Shown here one piece after another: positions 32,101-43,734 of a stretch of DNA of 64,000 nucleotides. The position numbers were made by a program, and so were the translations under genes. The notes beneath the pieces are model-generated. The model was not told where the DNA came from and did not search any database. It saw nothing but the letters and a program-made list of their open reading frames with translations. Numbering within the stretch: position 1 is the stretch's first letter; each line of letters opens with the position of its first letter. This DNA comes from Odontesthes bonariensis (taxonomy: Eukaryota; Chordata; Actinopteri; Atheriniformes; Atherinopsidae), in assembly GCF_027942865.1 (NCBI RefSeq), contig NC_134524.1, forward strand, positions 1,110,662 through 1,174,661, in the 5' to 3' direction.

Positions 32101-35100
32101 TCCTCTCTAAAGAGAACATGGCAGCTGGATCAGGGGGTTCACTTAGTTTATCATCTGCTGGTTTTACTCTGGCTCCTGATTTGTAATTCAAAGATGGCGG
32201 ACGCTGTTGTGATGAATGTGTGTGTGCGTCAGTCTGTCTGCAGGTCTGCTGCGTCAGGCCACCTACACGACGACCCGCCTGGGAATCTACACCATCCTGT
32301 TCGAGAAGATGACCGGAGCGGACGGACGGCCGCCAAACTTCTTCCTCAAGGTGTGTCTGTGTGTGTGTGCACGTGTCTGTGTGTGTGTGCACGTGTCTGT
32401 GTGTGTGAGCGTGCGTGCGTGTGTGTGTCTGCGTGGTTAACACGGTGCTGCTGTGCGCCCCCTGCAGGCTCTGATCGGGATGACAGCCGGCGCCACAGGA
32501 GCGTTCGTGGGAACGCCAGCTGAGGTCGCTCTGATCAGGATGACGGCCGACGGCCGGTGAGAGGTGCATGCTGATTGGCCGGTTGTGTTTGCGTGGCCTG
32601 TGTGAGTGTCCAGCTGATCCCAGCGTGTGTGTGTCTGCAGTCTGCCTGCAGACCAGAGGAGAGGATACTCCAACGTGTTCAACGCGCTCGCTCGCATCAC
32701 CAGAGAGGAGGGCGTCACCACGCTGTGGAGGGTGAGTCTGAGGCTAACTTTCCGTGTGATGTCACAGCTTCCTCCTGATGTTTAACCATCTGGAAACATG
32801 ACGACACGTCGGCTTGTTTCTGTCTCCGGTTTGAACGCCGTTTGCTAGATAAACTCTGTGTGTGTGCGTCTCAGGGGTGTGTTCCCACCATGGCGCGTGC
32901 GGTGGTCGTGAACGCCGCTCAGCTGGCGTCCTACTCTCAGTCCAAACAGGCGCTGCTGGACTCAGGTACACATCGAACACACAAACCGGACTTTCAGTGA
33001 GCAGACACTCGTGTGACGGTGTTTGTGTTTTCAGGGTATTTCGGGGACGACATCCTGTGTCACTTCTGTGCCAGCATGATCAGCGGCCTGATCACCACGG
33101 CGGCATCGATGCCCGTCGACATCGTAAAGACGAGGTGAGACGAGCCGCCAGTTTAATGCGCTCATCAGACTGTAGCTCACACACGACAGGTAGCTGTGGC
33201 GACGTCATCCAGCTGTGGCGACGTCATCCAGCTGTGGCGACGTCATCCAGCTGTGGCGACGTCATCCAGCTGTGGCGACGTCATCCAGCTGTGGCGGCGT
33301 CATTCAGCTGTGGCGACGTCATCCAGCTGTGGCGACGTCATTCAGCTGTGGCGACGTCATTCAGCTGTGGCGGCGTCATCCAGCTGTGGCGGCGTCATCC
33401 AGCTGTGGCGGCGTCATCCAGCTGTGGCGGCGTCATTCAGCTGTGGCGACGTCATCCAGCTGTGGCGACGTCATTCAGCTGTGGCGGCGTCATTCAGCTG
33501 TGGCGGCGTCATACAGCTGTGGCGGCGTCATTCAGCTGTGGCGACGTCATCCAGCTGTGGCGACGTCATTCAGCTGTGGCGACGTCATTCAGCTGTGGCG
33601 GCGTCATACAGCTGTGGCGACGTCATTCAGCTGTGGCGGCGTCATTCAGCTGTGGCGACGTCATGAAGCTGTGGTGACGTCATCCAGCTGTGGCGACGTC
33701 ATGAAGCTGTGGTGACGTCATCCAGCTGTGGCGACGTCATCCAGCTGTGGCGACGTCATGAAGCTGTGGTGACGTCATCCAGCTGTGGCGACGTCATTCA
33801 GCTGTGGCGACGTCATCCAGCTGTGGCGGCGTCATCCAGCTGTGGCGGCGTCATTTAGCTGTGGCGGCGTCATTTAGCTGTGGCGGCGTCATTTAGCTGT
33901 GGCGGCGTCATTTAGCTGTGGCGGCGTCATCCAGCTGTGGCGGCGTCATCCAGCTGTGGCGACGTCATCCAGCTGTGGCGACGAGCCTATGCCGTCCCAC
34001 TAGAACAATGTACCCACCCTAAAAGTAAGTTAGGCTTCATTAGCCGCTTTCGGACAGACAGTTCTAAGAAAGTAGTTATCAGAACTACCCTCCTTGAATT
34101 TCGTTCTGATAACTATCCTTCCCCAGCGGAACTGTTTCAGTCTGCATTCGCACATGAGTCGGGACCTGATAGGGACTGATGCGCCGCGCGCAGCCGTCTG
34201 CTTCAGTGACGTGTTAGCCGTTAGCCGTTTAGCGCTACATTCAAACACAAAACAAAACGGTAAAAGTAATGAGAGTAGAAAAAACACCACCAAGAAGCTA
34301 ATATGGAGAGCGGGGAGGCCACCGTGTTTATGGTCTGCATGATGGTGATATTAATCATGGACAATCACATCAGGCGTCTAATATCGAGGCTGGAAGAGCT
34401 CACAGAGAGAGTCAGGAGACGATACTTTTCATTTCATGAAGGAAGAAAGGAGAGCAGAGCGCTGCAGACAAATGAGACCAGTGTAAGTTAACTTATTAAA
34501 CACCCGCCGGTTGTGTCTGTGTCATATGAGGAAACATTTCAGCAGTGATAGCATGACATGGGGCGTAGCTACCGACCACCACACACCTCCCTTAGATTAG
34601 TTCTATAGAACTATGAAAAGACCCGACCTCGGAGAAGGAGCTAAATAGTTATAGGAACTAAGGGAGAAAGCCCCGAGTTCCTGTATGTCCGAACACGGGA
34701 GAAAACGGCCCCGCGGATTAAAAGGTTATTAGAACTGCCAAAGGTTCCTACAGTCCCAAAGCGGCTATTATGATTAAAATGTTTCCCCTTCAAAGAAAAA
34801 ACATTGAAAAAGACAACATTGCCTGCGCTCCGACCAATCACAGCAGGCCATTTTCCGTTAGCCGCCACATTCCTCCCCACTCACTTCCTGTTCTGTGTTT
34901 CAGGATCCAGAGCATGAGGATGATTGACGGGAAGCCTGAGTACAAGAACGGTTTGGTGAGTTCCGACCAGTCGGGCCGCAGTGATGATGTCACAGCGAGG
35001 CGTTTTTCAGGGTCATCCTGATAAAAAGTTTATTTATTTATTCATTTTAAAACTGAATCCTGAAAAGTTGTGACGCTTTGGTGTTTTCCTCGGTGCGTCG

Positions 35101-38100
35101 TTAACGCTGTTTTCCTGGGTGCGTTGTTAACGCTGTTTTCTTTGGTGCGTCGTTAACGCTGTTTTCTTTGGTGCGTCGTTAACGCTGTTTTCCTGGGTGC
35201 GTTGTTAACGCTGTTTTCTTTGGTGCGTCGTTAACGCTGTTTTCTTTGGTGCGTCGTTAACGCTGTTTTCCTCGGTGCGTCGTTAACGCTGTTTTCCTCG
35301 GTGCGTTGTTAACGCTGTTTTCCTGGGTGCGTCGTTAACGCTGTTTTCCTCGGTGCGTTGTTAACGCTGTTTTCCTCGGTGCGTCGTTAACGCTGTTTTC
35401 CTGGGTGCGTCGTTAACTCTGTTTTCTTTGGTGCGTCGTTAACGCTGTTTTCCTGGGTGCGTTGTTAACGCTGTTTTCCTCGGTGCGTGGTTAACGCTGT
35501 TTTCCTGGGTGCGTCGTTAACGCTGTTTTCTTTGGTGCGTCGTTAACGCTGTTTTCCTGGGTGCGTTGTTAACGCTGTTTTCCTCGGTGCGTCGTTAACG
35601 CTGTTTTCCTCGGTGCGTTGTTAACGCTGTTTTCCTGGGTGCGTCGTTAACGCTGTTTTCCTCGGTGCGTCGTTAACGCTGTTTTCCTCGGTGCGTCGTT
35701 AACGCTGTTTTCCTGGGTGCGTCGTTAACGCTGTTTTCCTGGGTGCGTTGTTAACGCTGTTTTCCTCGGTGCGTTGTTAACGCTGTTTTCCTGGGTGCGT
35801 CGTTAACGCTGTTTTCCTGGGTGCGTTGTTAACGCTGTTTTCCTCGGTGCGTCGTTAACGCTGTTTTCCTGGGTGCGTTGTTAACGCTGTTTTCCTCGGT
35901 GCGTTGTTAACGCTGTTTTCCTGGGTGCGTCGTTAACGCTGTTTTCCTGGGTGCGTTGTTAACGCTGTTTTCTTTGGTGCGTCGTTAACGCTGTTTTCCT
36001 GGGTGCGTTGTTAACGCTGTTTTCCTCGGTGTGTCGTTAACGCTGTTTTCCTCGGTGCGTTGTTAACGTTGTTTTCCTCGGTGCGTCGTTAACGTTGTTT
36101 TCCTCGGTGCGTCGTTAACGCTGTTTTCCTGGGTGCGTCGTTAACGCTGTTTTCCTGGGTGCGTCGTTAACGCTGTTTTCCTGGGTGCGTCGTTAACGCT
36201 GTTTTCCTGGGTGCGTCGTTAACGCTGTTTTCCTGGGTGCGTCGTTAACGTTGTTTTCCTGGGTGCGTCGTTAACGCTGTTTTCCTGGGTGCGTCGTTAA
36301 CGCTGTTTTCCTGGGTGCGTCGTTAACGCTGTTTTCCTGGGTGCGTCGTTAACGCTGTTTTCTTTGGTGCGTCGTTAACTCTGTTTTCCTGGGTGCGTCG
36401 TTAACGTTGTTTTCCTCGGTGCGTCGTTAACGCTGTTTTCCTCGGTGCGTCGTTAACGCTGTTTTCCTGGGTGCGTCGTTAACGCTGTTTTCTTTGGTGC
36501 GTCGTTAACGTTGTTTTCCTCGGTGCGTCGTTAACGCTGTTTTCCTCGGTGCGTCGTTAACGCTGTTTTCCTGGGTGCGTCGTTGACGCTGTTTTCCTGG
36601 GTGCGTCGTTAACGCTGTTTTCCTGGGTGCGTCGTTAACGCTGTTTTCCTGGGTGCGTCGTTAACTCTGTTTTCCTGGGTGCGTCGTTAACGCTGTTTTC
36701 CTGGGTGCGTCGTTAACGTTGTTTTCCTGGGTGCGTTGTTAACGCTGTTTTCCTCGGTGCGTTGTTAACGCTGTTTTCCTGGGTGAGTCGTTAACGCTGT
36801 TTTCCTGGGTGCGTTGTTAACGCTGTTTCCCTGGGTGCGTCGTTAACGCTGTTTTCCTGGGTGCGTCGTTAACGTTGTTTTCCTCGGTGCGTCGTTAACG
36901 TTGTTTTCCTGGGTGCGTCGTTAACGCTGTTTTCCTCGGTGCGTTGTTAACGCTGTTTTCTTTGGTGCGTCGTTAACGCTGTTTTCCTGGGTGCGTTGTT
37001 AACGCTGTTTTCCTCGGTGCGTCGTTAACGCTGTTTTCCTCGGTGCGTTGTTAACGTTGTTTTCCTCGGTGCGTCGTTAACGTTGTTTTCCTCGGTGCGT
37101 CGTTAACGCTGTTTTCCTGGGTGCGTCGTTAACGCTGTTTTCCTCGGTGCGTCGTTAACGCTGTTTTCCTGGGTGCGTCGTTAACGCTGTTTTCCTGGGT
37201 GCGTCGTTAACGTTGTTTTCCTGGGTGCGTTGTTAACGCTGTTTTCCTGGGTGCGTCGTTAACGCTGTTTTCCTGGGTGCGTCGTTAACGCTGTTTTCCT
37301 GGGTGCGTCGTTAACGCTGTTTTCTTTGGTGCGTCGTTAACTCTGTTTTCCTGGGTGCGTCGTTAACGTTGTTTTCCTCGGTGCGTCGTTAACGCTGTTT
37401 TCCTCGGTGCGTCGTTAACGCTGTTTTCCTGGGTGCGTCGTTAACGCTGTTTTCTTTGGTGCGTCGTTAACGTTGTTTTCCTCGGTGCGTCGTTAACGCT
37501 GTTTTCCTCGGTGCGTCGTTAACGCTGTTTTCCTGGGTGCGTCGTTAACGCTGTTTTCCTGGGTGCGTCGTTAACGCTGTTTTCCTGGGTGCGTCGTTAA
37601 CTCTGTTTTCCTGGGTGCGTCGTTAACGCTGTTTTCCTCGGTGCGTCGTTAACGTTGTTTTCCTGGGTGCGTTGTTAACGCTGTTTTCCTCGGTGCGTTG
37701 TTAACGCTGTTTTCCTGGGTGAGTCGTTAACGCTGTTTTCCTGGGTGCGTTGTTAACGCTGTTTCCCTGGGTGCGTCGTTAACGCTGTTTTCCTGGGTGC
37801 GTCGTTAACGTTGTTTTCCTCGGTGCGTCGTTAACGTTGTTTTCCTGGGTGCGTCGTTAACGCTGTTTTCCTCGGTGCGTCGTTAACGCTGTTTTCCTGG
37901 GTGCGTCGTTAACGCTGTTTTCCTGGGTGCGTCGTTAACGCTGTTTTCCTGGGTGCGTCGTTAACTCTGTTTTCCTGGGTGCGTCGTTAACGCTGTTTTC
38001 CTGGGTGCGTCGTTAACGTTGTTTTCCTGGGTGCGTTGTTAACGCTGTTTTCCTCGGTGCGTTGTTAACGCTGTTTTCCTCGGTGCGTCGTTAACTCTGT

Positions 38101-39524
38101 TTTCCTGGGTGCGTCGTTAACTCTGTTTTCCTGGGTGCGTCGTTAACGTTGTTTTCCTGGGTGCGTTGTTAACGCTGTTTTCCTCGGTGCGTTGTTAACG
38201 CTGTTTTCCTGGGTGAGTCGTTAACGCTGTTTTCCTGGGTGCGTTGTTAACGCTGTTTCCCTGGGTGCGTCGTTAACGCTGTTTTCCTGGGTGCGTCGTT
38301 AACGTTGTTTTCCTCGGTGCGTCGTTAACGTTGTTTTCCTGGGTGCGTCGTTAACGCTGTTTTCCTGGGTGCGTCGTTAACGTTGTTTTCCTGGGTGCGT
38401 TGTTAACGCTGTTTTCCTCGGTGCGTTGTTAACGCTGTTTTCCTGGGTGAGTCGTTAACGCTGTTTTCCTGGGTGCGTTGTTAACGCTGTTTCCCTGGGT
38501 GCGTCGTTAACGCTGTTTTCCTGGGTGCGTCGTTAACGTTGTTTTCCTCGGTGCGTCGTTAACGTTGTTTTCCTGGGTGCGTCGTTAACGCTGTTTTCCT
38601 GGGTGCGTCGTTAACGCTGTTTTCCTGGGTGCGTCGTTAACGCTGTTTTCCTCGGTGCGTCGTTAACGCTGTTTTCCTGGGTGCGTCGTTAACGCTGTTT
38701 TCCTGGGTGCGTCGTTAACGCTGTTTTCCTGGGTGCGTCGTTAACGCTGCTTTCCTCGGTGCGTTGTTAACTCTGGTTTCCTCGGTGCGTCGTTAACGCT
38801 GTTTTCCTTGGTGCGTCGTTAACGCTGTTTTCCTGGGTGCGTCGTTAACGCTGTTTTCCTGGGTGCGTTGTTAACTCTGTTTTCCTGGGTGCGTTGTTAA
38901 CGCTGTTTTCCTCGGTGCGTCGTTAACGCTGTTTTCCTCGGTGCGTCGTTAACGCTGTTTTCCTGGGTGCGTCGTTAACGCTGTTTTCCTCGGTGCGTTG
39001 TTAACGCTGTTTTCCTCGGTGCGTTGTTAACGCTGTTTTCCTCGGTGCGTCGTTAACGCTGTTTTCCTCGGTGCGTTGTTAACCTTGTTTTCCTTGGTGC
39101 GTCGTTAACGCTGTTTTCCTCGGTGCGTCGTTAACGCTGTTTTCCTGGGTGCGTCGTTAACGCTGTTTTCCTGGGTGCCTTGTTAACACTGTTTTCCTGG
39201 GTGCGTTGTTAACGCTGCTTTCCTCGGTGCGTCGTTAACGTTGTTTTCCTGGGTGCGTCGTTAACGCTGTTTTCATCGGTGCGTTGTTAACGCTGTTTTC
39301 CTCGGTGCGTTGTTAACGGTGTTTTCCTCGGTGCGTTGTTAACGAAGTTTCCTCCGTGTGTTGATCAGGAGGTGCTGGTGCGAGTGGTGGGGAAGGAGGG
39401 CTTCTTCTCGCTCTGGAAAGGCTTCACGCCGTACTACGCTCGCCTCGGCCCGCACACCGTCCTCACCTTCATCTTCCTCGAGCAGATGAACCGTCTCTAC
39501 AAGACCCACATCCTCGACCGCTAA
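26168..39524 (+). CDS. slc25a11: Mitochondrial 2-oxoglutarate/malate carrier, complete, nine exons
   Basis: Inner mitochondrial membrane antiporter exchanging 2-oxoglutarate for malate, part of the malate-aspartate shuttle. Exons: 26168-26232, 30905-31057, 32233-32350, 32468-32556, 32641-32731, 32875-32965, 33035-33134, 34904-34955 and 39369-39524, all GT-AG and in phase, giving 304 residues (human 314). The three mitochondrial carrier repeats show PLDLVKNRMQ, PAEVALIRM and PVDIVKTR. Other landmarks are FLFGGLAGMGATVFVQ, LLRQATYTTTRLGIY, TAGATGAFVG, RAVVVNAAQLASYSQSKQ, LCHFCASMISG and GFTPYYARLGPHTVLTFIFL. The N-terminus is shorter than in mammals; the Met at 26168 is the only one fitting the exon. 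Intron 1 carries several DNA transposons; introns 2, 7 and 8 carry minisatellites of about 1.0, 0.8 and 4.3 kb. The coding sequence is intact. Confidence 0.97.
26645..27009. mobile_element. TTAA-flanked MITE in slc25a11 intron 1
   Basis: Inverted ends TTTAAAGGGACAGTTCGCCT (left) and AGGCGAACTGTCCCTTTAAA (right), extending inward through ATCCCATATTAGCAACATCA and its counterpart. TTAA lies at both borders. Two further end-like copies (AACTGTCCCTTTAA) follow in tandem at 27013-27051. No transposase. Related TTTAAAGGGACAGTTC words occur at about 10893 and, diverged, at 39579. Confidence 0.8.
27590..28146. mobile_element. Short DNA-transposon-like unit carrying a helicase fragment
   Basis: Bounded by TAGCCTG and its complement CAGGCTA, with similar flanks (TGGTCATCC left, TGGTCCTCA right) that could be a diverged target duplication. 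The unit holds one open exon fragment (27811-27978). The family is not identified. Confidence 0.45.
27811..27978 (+). pseudogene. RecQ-like helicase N-terminal fragment, cut before Walker A
   Basis: MAAAGELGCVDSAIESVLQD then FILKDEQRNAIKAFIDRKDV and FAVLPT match the start of RecQ-like helicases, where the Q-motif-like KDEQ leads to a Walker A loop (PTGxGKS). Here PT is followed by TSVCR and a stop, so the ATP-binding loop is missing. The abrupt change suggests an internal deletion. It could not act as a helicase. Confidence 0.6.
29091..29440. repeat. Long inverted repeat (foldback)
   Basis: Arms 29091-29181 and 29331-29440 with a 149-base loop. The inner 50 or so bases (GTGTATCTGGCTAAATCTG through CATATACAG) pair perfectly; the outer parts pair with an insertion in the right arm. 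The transcript could form a strong hairpin. Confidence 0.85.
29758..29964 (-). pseudogene. BED-type zinc-finger first exon of a hAT transposase, with stop
   Basis: Read from ATG at 29964: MAAAV, a TAA stop at codon 6, then in the same frame KRRDDIWVYFKYNPADNKTE, CIV, KCCYK and NLKHHLKARHEDIFSK, ending at a consensus donor AAG|GTAAGTT (exon end 29758). The Cys and final H-x4-H spacing and the TTNLKHHLKARH motif are those of BED fingers. The rest of the transposase is absent, so this copy is non-autonomous. Confidence 0.72.
30145..30709. mobile_element. TTAA-flanked MITE nested in the hAT element
   Basis: Ends pair through GGAGTAGATTCAACCTGGGG at left and its diverged complement at right, outermost TTTTAAAG and CTTTAAA, with TTAA borders. 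Inside lies a second inverted pair around GTAAGATGAGGGTTGATCTA (about 30500-30535 and 30625-30665). It shares the TTTAAAGGGA start with the MITE at 26645, so it is probably of the same superfamily. Confidence 0.75.
31058..32075. repeat. ~76-bp minisatellite starting at the slc25a11 exon 2 donor
   Basis: About 13 copies of a 60-80 bp unit (CTACATCTCAGACTCTGC, GGCCTCAGTTAGCATGTTA, AAGGTCACCCCGAGGTCAGA, AACCCAAAGAG). The first unit begins at the splice donor itself (GG|GTACATCTCAG); in later copies GTACATCTC has become GCTACATCTC, which removes the GT. Indels of the GGATAA block give length classes. Confidence 0.93.
33188..33983. repeat. 19-bp minisatellite with CRE-like sites in slc25a11 intron 7
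   Basis: About 42 copies of AGCTGTGGCGACGTCATCC, starting just after exon 7. Most copies hold GACGTCA; three copies (from about 33673) have GGTGACGTCA, a perfect CRE palindrome TGACGTCA. GGCGGCGTCAT variants lack it. Arg/His/Trp-rich frames across it are repeat by-products. Confidence 0.95.
34043..34766. mobile_element. Harbinger-like short element in slc25a11 intron 7
   Basis: Ends GCCGCTTTCGGACAGACAGT and, read inward from the right, GCCGCTTTGGGACTGTAGGA, with TA or ATT-type flanks. An open exon at 34303-34482 (MESGEATVFMVCMMVILIMD then an RRLISRLEEL coil) ends at a GTAAGT donor, as the small first exon of some fish Harbinger genes does. No DDE part is present. The family call is tentative. 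Confidence 0.5.
35060..39352. repeat. 26-bp minisatellite filling slc25a11 intron 8
   Basis: About 165 copies of a 26-bp unit (GTGCGTCGTTAACGCTGTTT then TCCTGG), with CTCG/CTGG/TTTG and CGTCG/CGTTG variants. It ends 17 bp before exon 9. Rare variants recur at exact multiples of 26: the GGGTGAGTCG unit stands at 36785, 37721, 38215 and 38449, spacings of 936, 494 and 234 bp, so blocks of 36, 19 and 9 units have been copied. Confidence 0.97.
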
Positions 39525-39908
39525 CGTACACGCACAGGAGGACTGCTTCATGCACGCCATGTCGCGTCAGAGCAGATTTAAAGGAACAGTTCCATATTTT
39601 CTTCACACTGTCATTAAAAGGAGGACTGCTCCTTTAGAGTGAACCACACATTTAAATGAAGCTCAGCGACATCGGTGTTAAAGCAGGGATGAACCATGAT
39701 TCACACACATACACACACACATGCACACACACAGAGTTTTAACTTCTTTTTGTAAAGAAAAGAATCCTAGTTCAAACATCGCTGATGCCAGCGGTTACTG
39801 ATCACAAGTCTTATTGTAGAACTGTCGCCCCCCCCCCCCCCCCCCTTTACCCAAACAACACACAGCATCATGATGGCATTGGTTGGTTACCATGGTAACG
39901 GAGGGAGG

Positions 39909-39914
39909 AATAAA
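39909..39914 (+). promoter_or_regulatory. Polyadenylation signal, slc25a11
   Basis: AATAAA 385 bp after the slc25a11 stop codon, with a GT-rich stretch (TTTCTGTTGTTGTGTTTCTG) starting about 15 bp downstream, as expected for a 3' processing site. Confidence 0.7.
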
Positions 39915-39984
39915 CAGTTTTGGACCTCAGTTTCTGTTGTTGTGTTTCTGCTGCTGCTCACAGATTCTACTGAATTTAACTTAA

Positions 39985-42090
39985 AGCTTCCATATTGTGT
40001 AAAACTCCTTCTTCCTGTTCCTGGGAGCATATATCAGGGCGTCTGAAGTGTAAAACTCCTTCTTCCTGTTCCTGGGAGCATATATCAGGGCGTCTGAGGT
40101 GTAAAACTCCTTCTTCCTGTTCCTGGGAGCATATATCAGGGCGTCTGAGGTGTAAAACTCCTTCTTCCTGTTCCTGGGAGCATATATCAGGGCGTCTGAG
40201 GTGTAAAACTCCTTCTTCCTGTTCCTGGGAGCATATATCAGGGCGTCTGAGGTGTAAAACTCCTTCTTCCTGTTCCTGGGAGCATATATCAGGGCGTCTG
40301 AGGTGTAAAACTCCTTCTTCCTGTTCCTGGGAGCATATATCAGGGCGTCTGAGGTGTAAAACTCCTTCCTCCTGTTCCTGGGAGCATATATCAGGGCGTC
40401 TGAGGTGTATAAACTCCTTCTTCCTGTTCCTGGGAGCATATATCAGGGCGTCTGAAGTGTAAAACTCCTTCTTCCTGTTCCTGGGAGGATATATCAGGGC
40501 GTCTGAGGTGTAAAACTCCTTCTTCCTGTTCCTGGGAGCATATATCAGGGCGTCTGAGGTGTAAAACTCCTTCTTCCTGTTCCTGGGAGCATATATCAGG
40601 GCGTCTGAGGTGTATAAACTCCTTCTTCCTGTTCCTGGGAGCATATATCAGGGCGTCTGAGGTGTAAAACTCCTTCTTCCTGTTCCTGGGAGCACATATC
40701 AGGGCGTCTGAGGTGTAAAACTCCTTCTTCCTGTTCCTGGGAGCACATATCAGGGCGTCTGAGGTGCAAAACTCCTTCTTCCTGTTCCCGGGAGCACATA
40801 TCAGGGCGTCTGAGGTGTAAAACTCCTTCTTCCTGTTCCTGGGAGCATATATCAGGGCGTCTGAGGTGCAAAACTCCTTCTTCCTGTTCCCGGGAGCATA
40901 TATCAGGGCGTCTGAGGTGTAAAACTCCTTCTTCCTGTTCCTCTGAGCATATATCAGGGCGTCTGAGGTGTAAAACTCCTTCTTCCTGTTCCTGGGAGCA
41001 TATATCAGGGCGTCTGAGGTGTAAAACTCCTTCTTCCTGTTCCTCTGAGCATATATCAGGGCGTCTGAGGTGTATAACTCCTTCTTCCTGTTCCTGGGAG
41101 CATATATCAGGGCGTCTGAAGTGTAAAACTCCTTCTTCCTGTTCCTGGGAGCATATATCAGGGCGTCTGAAGTGTAAAACTCCTTCTTCCTGTTCCTGGG
41201 AGCATATATCAGGGCGTCTGAAGTGTAAAACTCCTTCTTCCTGTTCCTGGGAGCATATATCAGGGCGTCTGAGGTGTAAAACTCCTTCTTCCTGTTCCTG
41301 GGAGCATATATCAGGGCGTCTGAAGTGTAAAACTCCTTCTTCCTGTTCCTGGGAGCATATATCAGGGCGTCTGAAGTGTAAAACTCCTTCTTCCTGTTCC
41401 TGGGAGCATATATCAGGGCGTCTGAAGTGTAAAACTCCTTCTTCCTGTTCCTGGGAGCATATATCAGGGCGTCTGAAGTGTAAAACTCCTTCTTCCTGTT
41501 CCTGGGAGCATATATCAGGGCGTCTGAAGTGTAAAACTCCTTCTTCCTGTTCCTGGGAGCATATATCAGGGCGTCTGAGGTGTAAAACTCCTTCTTCCTG
41601 TTCCTGGGAGCATATATCAGGGCGTCTGAAGTGTAAAACTCCTTCTTCCTGTTCCTGGGAGCATATATCAGGGCGTCTGAGGTGTAAAACTCCTTCTTCC
41701 TGTTCCCGGGAGCATATATCAGGGCGTCTCAGGTGTAAAACTCCTTCTTCCTGTTCCTGGGAGCATATATCGGGGCGTCTGAGGTGTAAAACTCCTTCTT
41801 CCTGTTCCCGGGAGCATATATCGGGGCGTCTGAGGTGCAAAACTCCTTCTTCCTGTTCCTGGGAGCATATATCGGGGCGTCTGAGGTGTAAAACTCCTTC
41901 TTCCTGTTCCTGGGAGCATATATCGGGGCGTCTGAGGTGTAAAACTCCTTCTTCCTGTTCCTGGGAGCATATATCAGGGCGTCTGAGGTGTAAAACTCCT
42001 TCTTCCTGTTCCTGGGAGCATATATCAGGGCGTCTGAGGTGTAAAACTCCTTCTTCCTGTTCCTGGGAGCATATATCAGGGCATCTAAAG
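39985..42090. repeat. 51-bp minisatellite downstream of slc25a11
   Basis: About 41 copies of a 51-bp unit (GTGTAAAACTCCTTCTTCCT, GTTCCTGGGAGCATATATCA, GGGCGTCTGAG). Since 51 is a multiple of three, minus-strand frames stay open for up to 508 codons of a 17-residue repeat (CSQEQEEGVLHLRRPDI). There is no start context, splice structure or conservation to suggest a protein. Confidence 0.96.
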
Positions 42091-42309
42091 TCACCAGCAG
42101 GTGTAAAACTCCCCAAAAACACAGCCGTTCTGATTCTAATTTCTAAAGTACGTCACTCCTTAAGTTGGCTCCGCCTCGTCTGATAAGCCCCACCCACTCA
42201 CATCCACCCTGCTGGATGGATGAAGCCAGCTTCTGGTGGAAATGTTCTGCTGTCAGCTGCACTGAGGAGCATGCATCTTCCATCCTGCAGCAGCCTCAGA
42301 GGATATCAG

Positions 42310-43170
42310 AGCCCAGTGGATCAACTCTATCTGAGGCTAATGTTCCAGCAGAGTTAGCTAAACTCTATCTGAGGCTAATGTTCCAGCAGAGTTAGCTACA
42401 GACTGTGGATAAGCTCTATCTGAGGCTAATGTTCCAGCAGAGTTAGCTACAGACTGTGGATAAGCTCTATCTGAGGCTAATGTTCCAGCAGAGTTAGCTA
42501 CAGACTGTGGATGAACTCTATCTGAGGCTAATGTTCCAGCAGAGTTTGCTACAGACTGTGGATGAACTCTATCTGAGGCTAATGTTCCAGCAGAGTTAGC
42601 TACAGACTGTGGAAAAGCTCTATCTGAGGCTAATGTTCCAGCAGAGTTAGCTACAGACTGTGGATAAACTCTATCTGAGGCTAATGTTCCAGCAGAGTTA
42701 GCTACAGACTGTGGATAAACTCTCTCTGAGGCTAATGTTCCAGCAGAGTTAGCTAAAGACTGTGGATAAACTCTATCTGAGGCTAATGCTCCAGCAGAGT
42801 TAGCTACAGACTGTGGATGAACTCTATCTGAGGCTAATGCTCCAGCAGAGTTAGCTAAAGACTGTGGATAAACTCTATCTGAGGCTAATGCTCCAGCAGA
42901 GTTAGCTACAGACTGTGGATGAACTCTATCTGAGGCTAATGTTCCAGCAGAGTTAGCTAAAGACTGTGGATAAACTCTATCTGAGGCTAATGCTCCAGCA
43001 GAGTTAGCTACAGACTGTGGATCAACTCTATCTGAGGCTAATGTTCCAGCAGAGTTAGCTACAGACTGTGGATGAACTCTATCTGAGGCTAATGCTCCAG
43101 CAGAGTTAGCTACAGACTATGGGTGAACTCTCTCTGAGGCTAATGTTCCAGCAGAGTTAGCTAAAGACAT
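42310..43170. repeat. 51-bp GCTAATGTTCCAGCAGAGTT minisatellite
   Basis: About 16 copies of a unit containing CTCTATCTGAGGCTAATG, TTCCAGCAGAGTTAGCTA and CAGACTGTGGATAA. Variants alternate ATAAG/ATGAA and GTTCC/GCTCC. No gene. Confidence 0.93.
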
Positions 43171-43734
43171 CTGTGAGTCTGTGGATGCAACAGCTGACTG
43201 ATCTGACACGCTCTGGTGTGAAGAAGCAGCTGCAGACTCATGGATCAGCACAAAGAAGCTACTCTCTGAGCACACAGATGGAAAACAGCTCTGCAGATGA
43301 CGCACTGCTGAGTTTACGCAGCCTGTCGGCCTGTAAGTTTGGCTTCTTTTCACCGTTGAGGACGTGAACTTGGAACTGTTTCTGCAGATTTGGGGCCTTT
43401 CAGGATCAGGATCACCTCCACCGAAGTGTCCGCACATCTCTGTAAATGTAAATGTGCTTTATTTCTACAACCCTTTACAGACAATCCTCACGGTGCACCA
43501 AAGTGCTTTACAGCAGGTGATAAATAAAGAGAAGAAGAAGTAAAAACAAATAAAAACAATAAAAGAACAGTGAAAGCAATAAAATACAACAAAATTGAAC
43601 CATCCTTTCTGCCCTTTCTGCCCTTTCTGCCCTTTCTGCCCTTTCTGCCCTTTCTGCCCTTTCTGCTGCTGAGGACAGACGGTGGTGCTGTGAGGGAAAC
43701 CAGCTGGCAGCGTTTGGTGTGCGCGGCGACAGAA
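43171..43734. other. Spacer with a 9-bp repeat and a non-LTR-like tail
   Basis: Contains CACCAAAGTGCTTTACAG (about 43496-43513), common in fish repetitive elements, and seven copies of CTTTCTGCC (about 43609-43671). No gene seen. Confidence 0.6.

Noticed and set aside
33196..33715. Cys/Trp/Arg-rich frames, possible metal-binding protein
   Set aside because: By-product of the 19-bp minisatellite in slc25a11 intron 7.
40596..42122. Minus-strand 508-codon frame of 17-residue repeats
   Set aside because: Caused by a 51-bp tandem unit; no start context, introns, promoter or non-repeat domain.
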